This document shows, one piece after another, positions 1 to 15,045 of a stretch of 64,000 nucleotides of DNA; the first letter of the stretch is position 1; each line of letters opens with the position of its first letter. This DNA is from Chrysomallon squamiferum (lineage: Eukaryota; Mollusca; Gastropoda; Neomphalida; Peltospiridae), in contig CM022674.1 in assembly GCA_012295275.1 (NCBI GenBank), forward strand, positions 4,918,436 to 4,982,435. The letters run 5' to 3'. The translations under genes were made by a program, and so were the position numbers. Under the pieces are notes generated by a model. It saw only the letters and a program-made list of their open reading frames with translations, had not been told where the DNA came from and searched no databases.

Positions 1-546
1 AAAAAACATATATAAAAACGTATATATAACAACAACAACAGCAACAACAACAGTAATAATAATAATAAAGAAGAAGAAGAAGAAGAAGAAAAAGAAGAAA
101 ATGAATAATAATAATAATAATAATAACGACAACAACAACAATAATAAAGAAATAAATAAGAAAATAAATAAGTAAAATGTTAAGGTTATTGTTATCATAC
201 GAAAAAATGAAGACGAAGACGACGATATTGTGGTAAATATGATGATGATGATTCTGATAAAAGAAAGAAAGAAAGAAATCAAGCAGTGAAAAGAATGTCT
301 ATGTGTAACTTAAAAAAATAGTTATAATTTAGTCTTTAAGTTTATTTCTCTTTCTTTCTTATGAAAATTAATAAATGTAGTTAAACAATACCACACCTCG
401 ATTTTCTGTCAAACTGAAACATGTTTAAATCATGCTTTAATGTATATTTCTCTTTTTATCTAATTTACTTACCTGTTTCCATTTCTTCGCCCAAAGTCGT
501 CGACCTGATAATAAATTATTGTTATTACTATTATTATTATTATTAT

Positions 547-594
<48 letters not shown>

Positions 595-1457
595 CAGAAA
601 TGTTATTACTAGTAATAGTAGTTAACATTACAGTTGTAGAATAAGGACCTGTTGTTCTTGATTTTGTGACAATAAAAGATGTAACAGAATCATCGTAGTA
701 ATAGTAATAATTAACGGAGATTGTATTAGCTGAAGTGGAACTAGTAGTATTAGTAGTAGCAGAGGTTTTAGTAGAAGAAGTAACAGTAGTTATAGTTGTA
801 CCAGTTGTTGTAGTAATCTTAGTGATAGCAGCAGCAGCAGTGGATGTAGTACAGTTTCTACTAGTGTTATTACTACTTTTACCTCCAGTATTACTAGTTA
901 TAAAACTTGTAATACTATGTAAGAGTTCTTTCTCTCTAACATTAATTCTCTCTCGTTTTTATTCATCAACAGTTTTCCTTTAGATATTCTTACAATTTCG
1001 TGCGAATATTTCATTTCTGTGTGTCACTGTGTGTGTTTCTGTGTATGTGTGTATGCGAGCACGCCTCCCCATCTGAACACTGATAATAATAAAGATGTAA
1101 CAAAGAATGGCGTCACAGGTCAAAGTTATATAAGATGACGTCATGTTTTAACTTTTAATTATTATTAAACAATGAAATGTTTACTTTTAGTATCATCGTA
1201 GAATGACGTATAATACAAAATAAGTAAAAATTTATAACATTTATTCCTCTTATTTCTTCACCATATTTATTATTGAACTTATTTATTAATAATTTTATTG
1301 AGCTTTATTAATATCAAACTCTTTTTTTACCTCGTGATTTCGATCTTTGTTTTTTGTAACGTCTGTAGTAAACCCTTCCGAGCTTTCTGGCTCGACGTAT
1401 CTTTCGTAGCCAGTATGATACGTTACGTGTATACTGAAAATACATATACAGACACTC

Positions 1458-1522
<65 letters not shown>

Positions 1523-2503
1523 AATAATTAATTAATTAATCAATTAGTTAATTAAAACTAATAAAATTAATGTTTCCATACGATAAAATGATCAGGAAGA
1601 GGACAATAAGTCCATATTCTGATGATGATGATGATGATGATGATAAAAGAAAGAATGAATGAAAGGAAGAAATCAAACAGTGAAAAGAATGTATGTGTGT
1701 AAGTTAACAAAAAAGTAGTTAAAAAGTATTCTTAAGGTTATTTTTCTTTCTTATGATAATTAATAAGTTTACTTAAACAACACCCCAGCTCGATTCTCTA
1801 TCAAACTGAAACATGAATAAATCATGCTTTATTGTATATTTCTCTTTTTTCTAATTTATTTACCTTTCTCCATGTCTTCTTATAACGTGCAGTACCTGAA
1901 AATTAATATCGTTATTATTAGTAGTAGTAGTAGTAGCAATAGCAGTAATATTATTATTAGTACTAGTAGTAATGGTAGTAGTTGCAGTGGAAGAAGTTTC
2001 AGTAGTAGTAATTAGGTTTTAACATTACAGTACTAGAAGAAGCAGATGCTGTTATTGAATTTGTGACAATAAAAGATTTTATTGTAATAATAATAAAGTA
2101 TTAATAGTAATAATTAACGGTGGTATATTTGTGGTAGTAGTAGTAGTTGTAGTGGTAGTAGTAGTAGTAATAGTAGTAGTAGTAGTAGTAGAGGTTGTAG
2201 TAGTAGCATTTATACTAGTTATATTAGTATTTGATAAGTAGTATTTTATGAAATATATTACTCTTATTTTTTGAACTCATTTCTTAGTTGTCTTTTTTGT
2301 TATCATTTTTTTTTTTTAGACTATTAATATAAAACGATTTTTCTTACGGTATTTTTTATATCGTAGTCTGTATCTCTTTGCGAGCTTTCTGGCTCGATGT
2401 AGTTTCCGTTTCCAGCTTGCTACTTTACGTTTATACTGAAAAAACATATCCACACACGTATATATAACAACAACAACAACAACAACAACAATAATAATAA
2501 TAA

Positions 2504-2534
<31 letters not shown>

Positions 2535-2999
2535 AAGAAGAAGAAGAAGAAAATGAATAATAATAATAATAATAATAACGACAACAACAACAATAATAAA
2601 GAAATAAATAAGTAAATAAATAAGTAAAATGTTAAGGTTATTGTTATCATACAAAAAAATGAAGACGAAGACGACGTTATTGTGGTAAATATGATGATGA
2701 TGATTCTGATAAAAGAAAGAAAGAAAGAAATCAAGCAGTGAAAAGCATGTCTGTGTGTAAATTAACAAAAATAGTTATAATTTAGTCTTTAAGTTTATTT
2801 CTCTTTCTTTCTTATGAAAATTAATAAATGTAGTTAAACAATCCCCCACCTCGATTTTCTGTCAAACTGAAACATGTTTAAATCATGCTTTAATATATAT
2901 TTCTCTTTTTATCTAATTTACTTACCTGTTTCCATTTCTTCGCCCAAAGTCGTCGACCTGATAATAAATTATTGTTATTACTATTATTATTATTATTAT

Positions 3000-3038
<39 letters not shown>

Positions 3039-3886
3039 CAGAAATTTTATTACTAGTAATAGTAGTTAACATTACAGTTGTAGAATAAGGACCTGTTCTT
3101 CTTGATTATGTGACCATAAAAGTTGTAACAGAATCATCGTAGTAATAGTAATAATTAACGGAGATTGTATTAGCTGAAGTGGAAGTAGTAGTATTAGTAG
3201 TAGCAGAGGTTTTAGTAGAAGAAGTAACAGTAGTTATAGTTGTACCAGTTGTTGTAGTAGTCTTAGTGATAGCAGCAGCAGCAGTGGATGTAGTACAGTT
3301 TCTACTAGTGTTATTACTGCTTTTACTTCTAGCAATAAAACTTCTAATACTATGTAAGAGTTCTTTCTCTCTAACATTAATTCTCTCTTGTTTTTATTCA
3401 TCAACAGTACTCCTTTAGATATTCTAATAATTTCGTGCGAATATTTCATTTCTGTGTCTGTCATTGTGTGTATGTGTGTATGTGTGTATGCGAGCACGCC
3501 TCCCATCTGAACACTGATAATAATAAAGATGTAACAAAGAATGGCGTCACAGCTCAAAGTTATATAAGATGACGTCATGTTTTAACTTTTAATTATTACT
3601 AAACAATGAAATGTTTACTTTTAGAATCATCGTAGACTGACGTATAATATAAAACAAGTAAAAATTCATAACATTTATTACACGTATTTCTTGACCTTAT
3701 TTATTAATAATTTTATTGAGCTTTATTAATATCAAACTGTTTTTTTACCTCGTGATTTCGATCTTTGTTTTTTGTAACGTCTGTAGTAAACCCTTCCGAG
3801 CTTTCTGGCTCGACGTATCTTTCGTAGCCAGTATGATACGCTATGTCTATACTGAAAATACATATACACACACACATGGAAAAAAC

Positions 3887-3945
<59 letters not shown>

Positions 3946-4038
3946 TTAATTAATTAATCAATTAGTTAATTAAAACTAATAAAATTAATGTTTCCATACG
4001 ATAAAAATGATCACGAAAAGGACCATATTCTAGTAATC

Positions 4039-4073
<35 letters not shown>

Positions 4074-5428
4074 AAAAGAAAGAATGAATGAAAGGAAGAA
4101 ATCAAACAGTGAAAAGAATGTCTGTGTGTAAGTTAACAAAAAAGTAGTTAAAAAGTATTCTTAAGGTTATTTTTCTTTCTTATGATAATTAATAAGTTTA
4201 CTTAAACAACACCCCAGCTCGATTCTCTATCAAACTGAAACATGAATAAATCATGCTTTATTGTATATTTCTCTTTTTTTCTAATTTACTTACCTTTCTC
4301 CATGTCTTCTTATAACGTGCAGTACCTGAAAATTAATATCGTTATTATTAGTAGTAGTAGAAGTAGCAATAGCAGTAATATTATTATTAGTACTAGTAAT
4401 AATGGTAGTAGTTGTAGTGGAAGAAGTTTCAGTAGTAGTAATAGTATTTAATATTATAGTACTAGAAGAAGCAGATGCTGTTATTGAATTTGTGACAATA
4501 AAAGATTTGATTCTAATAATAATAACGTATTAATAGTAATAATTAACGGTGGTATATTTGTGGTAGTAGTAGTAGTTGTAGTGGTAGTAGTAGTAGTAAT
4601 AGTAGTAGTAGTGGTAGTAGTAGAGGTTGTAGTAGTAGCATTTATACTAGTTATAGTAGTATTTGAAAAGTAGTATTTTATGAAATATATTACTCTTATT
4701 TATTGAACTCATTTCTTAGTTGTCTTTTTTGTGATCATTTTTTTTTTTTAGACTATTAATATAAAACGATTTTTCTTACGGTATTTTTTATATCGTAGTC
4801 TGTATCTCTTTGCGAGCTTTCTGGCTCGATGTAGTTTCCGTTTCCAGCTTGCTACTTTACGTTTATACTGAAAAAACATATCCACACACGTATATATAAC
4901 AACAACAACAACAACAACAACAGTAATAATAATAATAATAAGAAGAAGAAGAAGAAGAAGAAGAAGAAAGAAGAAGAAAATGAATAATAATAATAATAAT
5001 AATAACGACAACAACAACAATAATAAAGAAATAAATAAGTAAATAAATAAGTAAAATGTTAAGGTTATTGTTATCATACGAAAAAATGAAGACGAAGACG
5101 ACGATATTGTGGTAAATATGATGATGATGATTCTGATAAAAGAAAGAAAGAAAGAAATCAAGCAGTGAAAAGCATGTCTGTGTGTAAATTAACAAAAATA
5201 GTTATAATTTAGTCTTTAAGTTTATTTCTCTTTCTTTCTTATGAAAATTAATAAATGTAGTTAAACAATACCACACCTCGATTTTCTGTCAAACTGAAAC
5301 ATGTTTAAATCATGCTTTAATGCATATTTCTCTTTTTATCTAATTTACTTACCTGTTTCCATTTCTTCGCCCAAAGTCGTCGACCTGATAATAAATTATT
5401 GTTATTACTATTATTAGTAGTAGTAGTG

Positions 5429-5462
<34 letters not shown>

Positions 5463-6316
5463 CAGAAATTTTATTACTAGTAATAGTAGTTAACATTACA
5501 GTTGTAGAATAAGGACCTGTTGTTCTTGATTATGTGACCATAAAAGTTGTAACAGAATCATCGTAGTAATAGTAATAATTAACGGAGATTGTATTAGCTG
5601 AAGTGGAAGTAGTAGTATTAGTAGTAGCAGAGGTTTTAGTAGAAGAAGTAACAGTAGTTATAGTTGTACCAGTTGTTGTAGTAATCTTAGTGATAGCAGC
5701 AGCAGCAGTGGATGTAGTACAGTTTCTACTAGTGCTATTACTACTTTTACCTCTAGTACTACTAATAATAAAACTTCTAATACTATGTAAGTGTTCTTTC
5801 TCTCTAACATTCATTCTCTCTCGTTTTTATTCATCAACAGTATTCCTTTAGATATTCTTACAATTTCGTGCGAATATTTCATTTCTGTGTCTGTCATTGT
5901 GTGTATGTGTGTATGTGTGTATGCGAGCACGCCTCCCATCTGAACACTGATAATAATAAAGATGTAACAAAGAATGGCGTCACAGCTCAAAGTTATATAA
6001 GATGACGTCATGTTTTAACTTTTAATTATTACTAAACAATGAAATGTTTACTTTTAGAATCATCGTAGACTGACGTATAATATAAAACAAGTAAAAATTC
6101 ATAACATTTATTACACGTATTTCTTGACCTTATTTATTAATAATTTTATTGAGCTTTATTAATATCAAACTGTTTTTTTACCTCGTGATTTCGATCTTTG
6201 TTTTTTGTAACGTCTGTAGTAAACCCTTCCGAGCTTTCTGGCTCGACGTATCTTTCGTAGCCAGTATGATACGCTATGTCTATACTGAAAATACATATAC
6301 ACACACACATGGAAAA

Positions 6317-6373
<57 letters not shown>

Positions 6374-8732
6374 TTAATTAATTAATCAATTAGTTAATTA
6401 AAACTAATAAAATTAATGTTTCCATACGATAAAAATGATCACGAAGAGGACCATATTCTAGTAATCATGATGATGATGATGATGATGATGATGATAAAAG
6501 AAAGAATGAATGAAAGGAAGAAATCAAACAGTGAAAAGAATGTCTGTGTGTAAGTTAACAAAAAAGTAGTTAAAAAGTATTCTTAAGGTTATTTTTCTTT
6601 CTTATGATAATGAATAAGTTTACTTAAACAACACCCCAGCTCGATTCTCTATCAAACTGAAACATGAATATATCATGCTTTATTGTATATTTCTCTTTTT
6701 TTCTAATTTACTTACCTTTCTCCATGTCTTCTTATAACGTGCAGTACCTGAAAATTAATATCGTTATTATTATTAGTAGTAGTACCAATAGCAGTAATAT
6801 TATTATTAGTAGTAGTAATAATGGTAGTAGTTGTAGTGGAAGAAGTTTCAGTAGTAGTAATAGTATTTAATATTATAGTACTAGAAGAAGCAGATGCTGT
6901 TATTGAATTTGTGACAATAAAAGATTTGATTCTAATAATAATAACGTATTAATAGTAATAATTAACGGTGGTATATTTGTGGTAGTAGTAGTAGTTGTAG
7001 TGGTAGTAGTAGTAGTAATAGTAGTAGTAGTGGTAGTAGTAGAGGTTGTAGTAGTAGCATTTATACCAGTTATAGTAGTATTTGAAAAGTAGTATTTTAT
7101 GAAATATATTACTCTTATTTATTGAACTCATTTCTTAGTTGTCTTTTTTGTGATTATTTTTTTTTTTTAGACTATTAATATAAAACGATTTTTCTTACGG
7201 TATTTTTTATATCGTAGTCTGTATCTCTTTGCGAGCTTTCTGGCTCGATGTAGTTTCCGTTTCCAGCTTGCTACTTTACTTTTATACTGAAAAAACATAT
7301 CCACACACGTATATATAACAACAACAACAACAACAACAACAGTAATAATAATAATAATAAGAAGAAGAAGAAGAAGAAGAAGAAGAAAAAATGAATAATA
7401 ATAATAATAATAATAACGACAACAAAAACAATAATAAAGAAATAAATAAGTAAATAAATAAGTAAAATGTTAAGGTTATTTTTATCATACGAAAAAATGA
7501 AGACGAAGACGACGATATTGTGGTAAATATGATGATGATGATTCTGATAAAAGAAAGAAAGAAAGAAATCAAGCAGTGAAAAGCATGTCTGTGTGTAAAT
7601 TAACAAAAATAGTTATAATTTAGTCTTTAAGTTTATTTCTCTTTCTTTCTTATGAAAATTAATAAATGTAGTTAAAAAATTCCCCACCACGATTTTCTGT
7701 CAAACTGAAACATGTTTAAATCATGCTTTAATGTATATTTCTCTTTTTATCTAATTTAATTACCTGTTTCCATTTCTTCGCCCAAAGTCGTCGACCTGAT
7801 AATAAATTATTGTTATTACTATTATTAGTAGTAGTAGTGGTGGTAGTAGTAGTAGTAGTAGTAGCAGAAATTTTATTACTAGTAATAGTAGTTAACATTA
7901 CAGTTGTACAATAAGGACCTGTTCTTCTTGATTTTGTGACCATAAAAGTTGTAACAGTATCATCGTAGTAATAGTAATAATTAACGGAGATTGTATTAGC
8001 TGAAGTGGAAGTAGTAGTATTAGTAGTAGCAGAGGTTTTAGTAGAAGAAGTAACAGTAGTTATAGTTGTACCAGTTGTTGTAGTAATCTTAGTGATAGCA
8101 GCAGCAGCAGTGGATGTAGTACAGTTTCTACTAGTGTTATTACTGCTTTTACCTCTACTACTACTAATAATAAAACTTCTAATACTATGTAAGTTCTTTC
8201 TCTCTAACATTCATTCTCTCTCGTTTTGATTCATCAACAGTACTCAATTAGATATTCTTCTAATTTCGTGCGAATATTTCATTTCTGTGTGTGTCACTGT
8301 GTGTGTATGTGTGTATGTGTGTATGCGAGCACGCCTCCCCATCTCAGCACTGATAATTATAAAGATGTAACAAAGAATGGCGTCACAGGTCAAAGTTATA
8401 TAAGATGACGTCATGTTTTAACTTTTAATTATTACTAAACAATGAAATGTTTACTTTTAGTATCATTGTAGACTGACGTATAATATAAAATAAGGAAAAA
8501 TTTAGAACATATATAACTCTTATTTCTTGACCTTATTTATTATTGAACGTATTTATTAATAATCTTATTGGGCTTTATTAATATCAAACTCTTTTTTTAC
8601 CTCGTGATTTCGATCTTTGTTTTTTGTAACGTCTGTAGTAAACCCTTCCGAGCTTTCTGGCTCGACGTATCTTTCGTAGCCAGTATGATACGTTACGTGT
8701 ATACTGAAAATACATATACAGACACTCATGCA

Positions 8733-8787
<55 letters not shown>

Positions 8788-9734
8788 TAAATAAATAATT
8801 AATTAATTAATCAATTAGTTAATTAAAACTAATAAAATTAATGTTTCCATACGATAAAAATGATCACGAAGAGGACCATATTCTAGTAATCATGATGATG
8901 ATGATGATGATGATAAAAGAAAGAATGAATGAAAGGAAGAAATCAAACAGTGAAAAGAATGTCTGTGTGTAAGTTAACAAAAAAGTAGTTAAAAAGTATT
9001 CTTAAGGTTATTTTTCTTTCTTATGATAATTAATAAGTTTACTTAAACAACACCCCAGCTCGATTCTCTATCAAACTGAAACACGAATAAATCATGCTTT
9101 ATTGTATATTTCTCTTTTTTTCTAATTTACTTACCTTTCTCCATGTCTTCTTATAACGTGCAGTACCTAAAAATTAATATCGTTATTATTATTAGTAGTA
9201 GTAGCAATAGCAGTAATATTATTATTAGTACTAGTAGTAATGGTAGTAGTTGCAGTGGAAGAAGTTTCAGTAGTAGTAATTAGGTTTTAACATTACAGTA
9301 CTAGAAGAAGCAGATGCTGTTATTGAATTTGTGACAATAAAAGATTTTATTGTAATAATAATAAAGTATTAATAGTAATAATTAACGGTGGTATATTTGT
9401 GGTAGTAGTAGTAGTTGTAGTGGTAGTAGTAGTAGTAATAGTAGTAGTAGTAGTAGTAGAGGTTGTAGTAGTAGCATTTATACTAGTTATATTAGTATTT
9501 GATAAGTAGTATTTTATGAAATATATTACTCTTATTTTTTGAACTCATTTCTTAGTTGTCTTTTTTGTTATCATTTTTTTTTTTTTAGACTATTAATATA
9601 AGACGATTTTTCTTACGGTATTTTTTATATCGTAGTCTGTATCTCTTTGCGAGCTTTCTGGCTCGATGTAGTTTCCGTTTCCAGCTTGCTACTTTACGTT
9701 TATACTGAAAAAACATATCCACACACGTATATAT

Positions 9735-9773
<39 letters not shown>

Positions 9774-9781
9774 AATAATAA

Positions 9782-9812
<31 letters not shown>

Positions 9813-10298
9813 AAGAAGAAAAAGAAGAAGAAGAAAAAGAAGAAGAAGAAAATGAATAATAATAATAATAACGACAACAACAACAATAATAAAGAAATAA
9901 ATAAGTAAATAAATAAGTAAAATGTTAAGGTTATTGTTGTCATACGAAAAAATGAAGACGAAGACGACGATATTGTGGTAAATATGATGATGATGATTCT
10001 GATAAAAGAAAGAAAGAAAGAAATCAAGCAGTGAAAAGCATGTCTATGTGTAACTTAACAAAAATAGTTATAATTTAGTCTTTAAGTTTATTTCTCTTTC
10101 TTTCTTATGAAAATTAATAAATGTAATTAAACAATACCACACCTCGATTTTCTGTCAAACTGAAACATGTTTAAATCATGCTTTAATGCATATTTCTGTC
10201 TTTATCTAATTTACTTACCTGTTTCCATTTCTTCGCCCAAAGTCGTCGACCTGATAATAAATTATTGGTATTACTATTACTATTATTATTATTATTAT

Positions 10299-10346
<48 letters not shown>

Positions 10347-11172
10347 CAGAAATTTTATTACTAGTAATAGTAGATAAACAGTATAGTTGTAGAATAAGGA
10401 CCTGTTGTTCTTGATTATGTGACCATAAACAGTATCATCGTAGTAATAGTAATAATTAGCTGAAGTGGAAGTAGTAGTATTAGTAGTAGCAGAGGTTTTA
10501 GTAGAAGAAGTAACAGTAATTATAGTAGTAGCAACTGTTGTAGTAATCTTAATAATAGCAGCAGCAGCAGTGGATGTAGTACAGTTTCTACCAGTGTTAT
10601 TACTACTTTTACTACTAGTAATAAAACTTCTAATACTATTTAAGTGTTCTTTCTCTCTAACATTAATTCTCTCTCGTTTTTATTCATCAACAGTATTTCT
10701 TTCGATATTCTTATAATTTCGTGCGAATATTTCATATCTGTGTGTGTCACTATGTGTGTTTTTGTGTATGTGTGTATGCGAGCACGCCTCCCCATCTGAA
10801 CACTGATAATAATAAAGATGTAACAAAGAATGACGTCACAGGTCAAAGTTATATAAGATGACGTCATGTTTCAACTTATAATTATTACTAAACAATGAAA
10901 TGTTTGCTTTTAGTATCATCGTAGACTGACGTATAACATATAATAAGTAAAAATTCATAACATTTATTACTCGGATTTCTTGACCTTATTTATTAATAAT
11001 TTTATTGAGCTTTATTAATATCAAACTCTTTTTTTTTACCTCGTGATTTCGATCTTTGTTTTTTCAGTCGTCTGTAGTAAACGCTTGCGAGCTTTCTGGT
11101 TCGACGTATCCTTCGTAGCCAGTATGATACGTTACGTGTATACTGAAAATACATATACACACACACATGGAA

Positions 11173-11230
<58 letters not shown>

Positions 11231-12217
11231 TAAATAAATAAATAATTAATTAATCAATTAGTTAATTAAGACTAATAAAATTAATGTTTCCATACAATAA
11301 AAATGATCAGGAAGAGGACAATAAGTCTAGTAATCATGATGATGATGATGATGATGATGATGATAAAAGAAAGAATGAATGCAAGGAAGAATTCAAACAG
11401 TGAAAAGAATGTATCTGTGTAAGTTAACGAAAAAAAGTAGTTAAAAAGTATTCTTACGGTTATTTTTCTTTCTTATGATAATTAATAAGTTTACTTAAAC
11501 AACATCCCAGCTCGATTCTCTTTCAAAGTCAAACATGAATAAATCATGCTTTATTGTATATTTCTCTTTTTATCTAATTTACTTACCTGTCTCCATTTCT
11601 TCCTATAACTTGCAGTACCTGAAAATTAATATCGTTATTATTAGTAGTAGTAGTAGTAGTAATAGCAGTAATATTATTATTAGTACTAGTAGTAATGGTA
11701 GTAGTAGTAGTGGAAGAAATTTGAGTACTAGTAATAGTATTTAATATTGTAGTACTATAAGAAGCAGATGCTGTTTTTGAATTTGTCACAATAAAATATT
11801 TTATTGTAATAATAATAACGTATTAATAGTAATAATTAATGGTAGTATATTTGTGGTAGTAGTAGTAGTTGTAGTGGTAGTAGTAGTAGTAATAGTAGTA
11901 GTAGTAGTAGTAGAGGTTGTAGTAGTAGCATTTATACTAGTTATAGTAGTATTTGATAATTAGTATTTTATGAAATATATTACTCTTATTTATTGAACTC
12001 ATTTCTTATTTGTCTTTTGTGTTATCAGTTTTTTTTTAGACTATTAATATAAGACGATTTTTCTTACGGTATTTTTTATATCGTAGTCTGTAAATCTTTG
12101 CGAGCTTTCTGGCTCGATGTAGTTTCCGTTTCCAGCTTGAGAGTTTACGTGTATACTGAAAAAACATATCCACACACGTATATATAACAACAACAACAAC
12201 AACAACAGTAATAATAA

Positions 12218-12248
<31 letters not shown>

Positions 12249-13538
12249 AAGAAAATGAATAATAATAATAATAATAACGACAACACCAACAATAATAAAT
12301 AAATAAACAAGTAAATAAATAAGTAAAATGTTAAGGTTATTGTTATCATACGAGAAAATGAAGACGAAGACGACGATATTGTGGTAAATTTGATGATGAT
12401 GAATCTGATAAAAGAAAGAAAGAAAGAAATCAAGCAGTGAAAAGCATATCTGTGTGTAAATTAACAAAAATAGTTATAATTTTGTCTTTAAGTTTATTTC
12501 TCTTTCTTTCTTCTGAAAATTAATAAGTGTAGTTAAACAATACCACAACTCGATTTTCTGTCAAACTGAAACATGTTTAAATCATGCTTTAATGTATATT
12601 TCTCTCTTTATCTGATTTACTTACTTGTTTCCATTTCTTCGCCCAAAGCCATGGACCTGATAATAAATTATTTGTATTACTATGATTATTATTAGTAGTA
12701 GTAGTAGTAGAAGCAGAAATTTCATTATTAGTAAAAGTAGTTAACAGTATATTTGTAGAATAATGACCTGTTGTTCTTCATTTTGTGACCGTAAAGGTTG
12801 TAACATTATCAACGTAGTAATAGTAATAATTAACGGAGATTGTATTAGCTGAAGTGGAAGTACTAGTATTAGTAGTAGCAGAGATTTTAGTAGAAGCAGT
12901 AATAGTAGTTATAGTAGTACCAATTGTTGTAGTAATCGTAGTAATAGTAGCAGCAGCAGTGGATGTAGTACAGTTTCTACTAGTGTTATTACTACTTTTA
13001 CCTCTAGTACTACTAGTAATAAAACTTCTAATACTATGTAAGTGTTCTTTCTCTCTAACATTCATTCTCTCTCGTTTTTATTCATCAACAGTACTGCTTT
13101 AGATAGTCTTACAATTTCGTGCGAATATTTCATTTTTGTGTGTGACTGTGTGTGTGTCTGTGTGTATGTGTGTATGCGAGCACGCCTCCCCATCTGAACA
13201 CTGATAATAATAAAGATGTAACAAAGAATGGCGTCACAGGTTAAAGTTACATAAGATGACGTCATGTTTTAACTTTTAATTATTACTAAACAATGAAATG
13301 TTTACTTTTAGCATCATCGTAGACTGACGTATAATACAAAATAAGTAAAAATTTATAACATTTATTACTCTTATTTCTTGACCTTATTTATTAATAATTT
13401 TATTGAGCTTTGTTAATATCAAACTCTTTTTTTACCTCGTGATTTCGATCTTTGTTTTTTGTAACGTCTGTAGTAAACCCTTCTGAGCTTTCTGGCTCGA
13501 CGTATCTTTCGTAGCCAGTAGGATGCGCTACGTGTATA
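1..13538 (-). repeat. Homogenised ~2.4-kb dimeric tandem repeat carrying cassettes beta8 to alpha18
   Basis: Landmarks inside the beta exons recur every ~2.39-2.45 kb, for example A-type betas at 1331, 3749, 6182, 8601, 11040 and 13436, and B-type at 2348, 4780, 7199, 9617 and 12068. Each dimer encodes about 85 residues: beta-A (34, core WLRKIRRARKL), alpha GRRLWAKKWKQ (11), beta-B (29, core SWKRKLHRARKLAK) and alpha RTARYKKTWRK (11). By hand count a typical dimer has 41 Lys/Arg, 10 Tyr, 5 Trp and no Asp/Glu. Units left of ~9.7 kb look nearly identical through introns as well as exons; divergence rises rightward. Base 1 lies a few bases from the acceptor of the next B-type beta exon. Confidence 0.9.
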
Positions 13539-13571
13539 CTGAAAATACATATACAGACACTCATGGAAATA

Positions 13572-13617
<46 letters not shown>

Positions 13618-14551
13618 CGTAATAATAATAATAATAATAATAATACCAAAAAAAAAAATCATAATTAATCAATTAATGGATTAAAAATAATAAAATTAAT
13701 GCTTCCATACGATAAAAATGATCACGAAGAGGAGGATGTTGTAGTAATGATTATGATGATGATGATGATGATAAAAGAAAGAATGAATGAAAGAAAGAAA
13801 TCAAACAGACAAAAGCAGGTATGTGTGTAAGTTAACAAAAAAAATAGTTAAAAAGTATTCTTAAGGTTATTTTTCTTTCTTATGATAATTAATAAGTTTA
13901 CTTAAACAACACCCCAGCTCGATTCTCTATCAAACTGAAACACGAATAAATCATGCTTTATTGTATATTTCTCTTTTTTATCTAATTTACTTACCTTTCT
14001 CCATGTCTTCTTGTAACTTGCAGTACCTGAAAATTAATATCGTTATTAGTAGTAGTAGTAGTAGCAATAGCAGTAATATTATTATTAGTACTAGTAGTAA
14101 TGGTAGTAGTTGCAGTGGAAGAAGTTTCAGTAGTAGTAATTAGGTTTTAACATTACAGTACTAGAAGAAGCAGATGCTGTTATTGAATTTGTGACAATAA
14201 AAGATTTGATTGTAATAATAATAACGTATTAATAGTAATAATTAACGGTGGTATATTTGTGGTAGTTGTAGTAGTTGTAGTTGTAGTAGTAGTAGTAGAG
14301 GTTGTAGAAGTAGGATTTATACTAGTTATAGTAGTAGCAATAGTTGTAGTAATGTTAGTAATAGCAATGGAAGTAGTACAGTTTCTACTAGTTTTACTAC
14401 AACTATCTCTAATACTACTAATATTATGTAAGCGTTCTTTCTCTCTAACATTATTTCTCTCTGGTTTTTCGTCATGAACAGTATTCCTTTAGATATGCTA
14501 ACGATTTCGAGCTATATCTCATTTGTGTGTATGTGTGTGTGTGTATGTGTG

Positions 14552-14603
<52 letters not shown>

Positions 14604-15005
14604 GAGTATGCCTCCCCATCTGAACATCGATAATTATAACGATGTAACAAAGATAAAAGTTACATAGGATGACGTCATATTTTTACTCTAAGTACTAAAC
14701 AATGAAATATTTACTTCTTATATCATCGTAGCCTGACGAATAATATAAAGATAACTAATATTTAATAAAATATATTACTCGTATTTATTGAACTCATTTC
14801 TTATTTGTCTTTTTTGTTATAAATCATTTTCTCTTTAGACTTTATTAATATAAGACGATTTTTTTTTTTTACCGTATTTTTTATATCGTCGTCTGTAAAT
14901 CGTTTCGAGCTTTCTGGCTTGATGTAACTTCCGTTTCCAGCTTGCTAGGTTACGTTTATACTGAAAATACATATCCACACATATATACATTATAATAATA
15001 ATAAA

Positions 15006-15045
<40 letters not shown>

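Noticed and set aside
1331-1433. Repeated conserved blocks as small RNA genes (for example an snRNA or spliced-leader array)
   Set aside because: Length changes in multiples of three, AG/GT borders and alternating phases fit exons. No Sm site or promoter pattern was found.
735-8229. Plus-strand Val/Leu/Ala-rich frames (82 codons or so) repeated in each array unit
   Set aside because: They come from AGT/GTA trinucleotide-rich intron sequence between beta and alpha exons. They have low complexity, no splice logic, and are copied only because the whole dimer is homogenised.
1298-8798. Plus-strand frames containing CSKPFRAFWLDVSF as a conserved protein
   Set aside because: This is the antisense of the beta-A exons. 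The minus-strand reading has splice sites, frame-preserving indels and a signal-peptide exon, and the plus reading runs into poly-Asn from a microsatellite.
3234-13265. Minus-strand frames starting MTSSYITL in several units, possibly an alternative first exon
   Set aside because: The frames are broken in other units, contain TG/CA repeat text and have no consistent donor. They begin inside the CRE block, so the ATG is part of TGACGTCAT on that strand.
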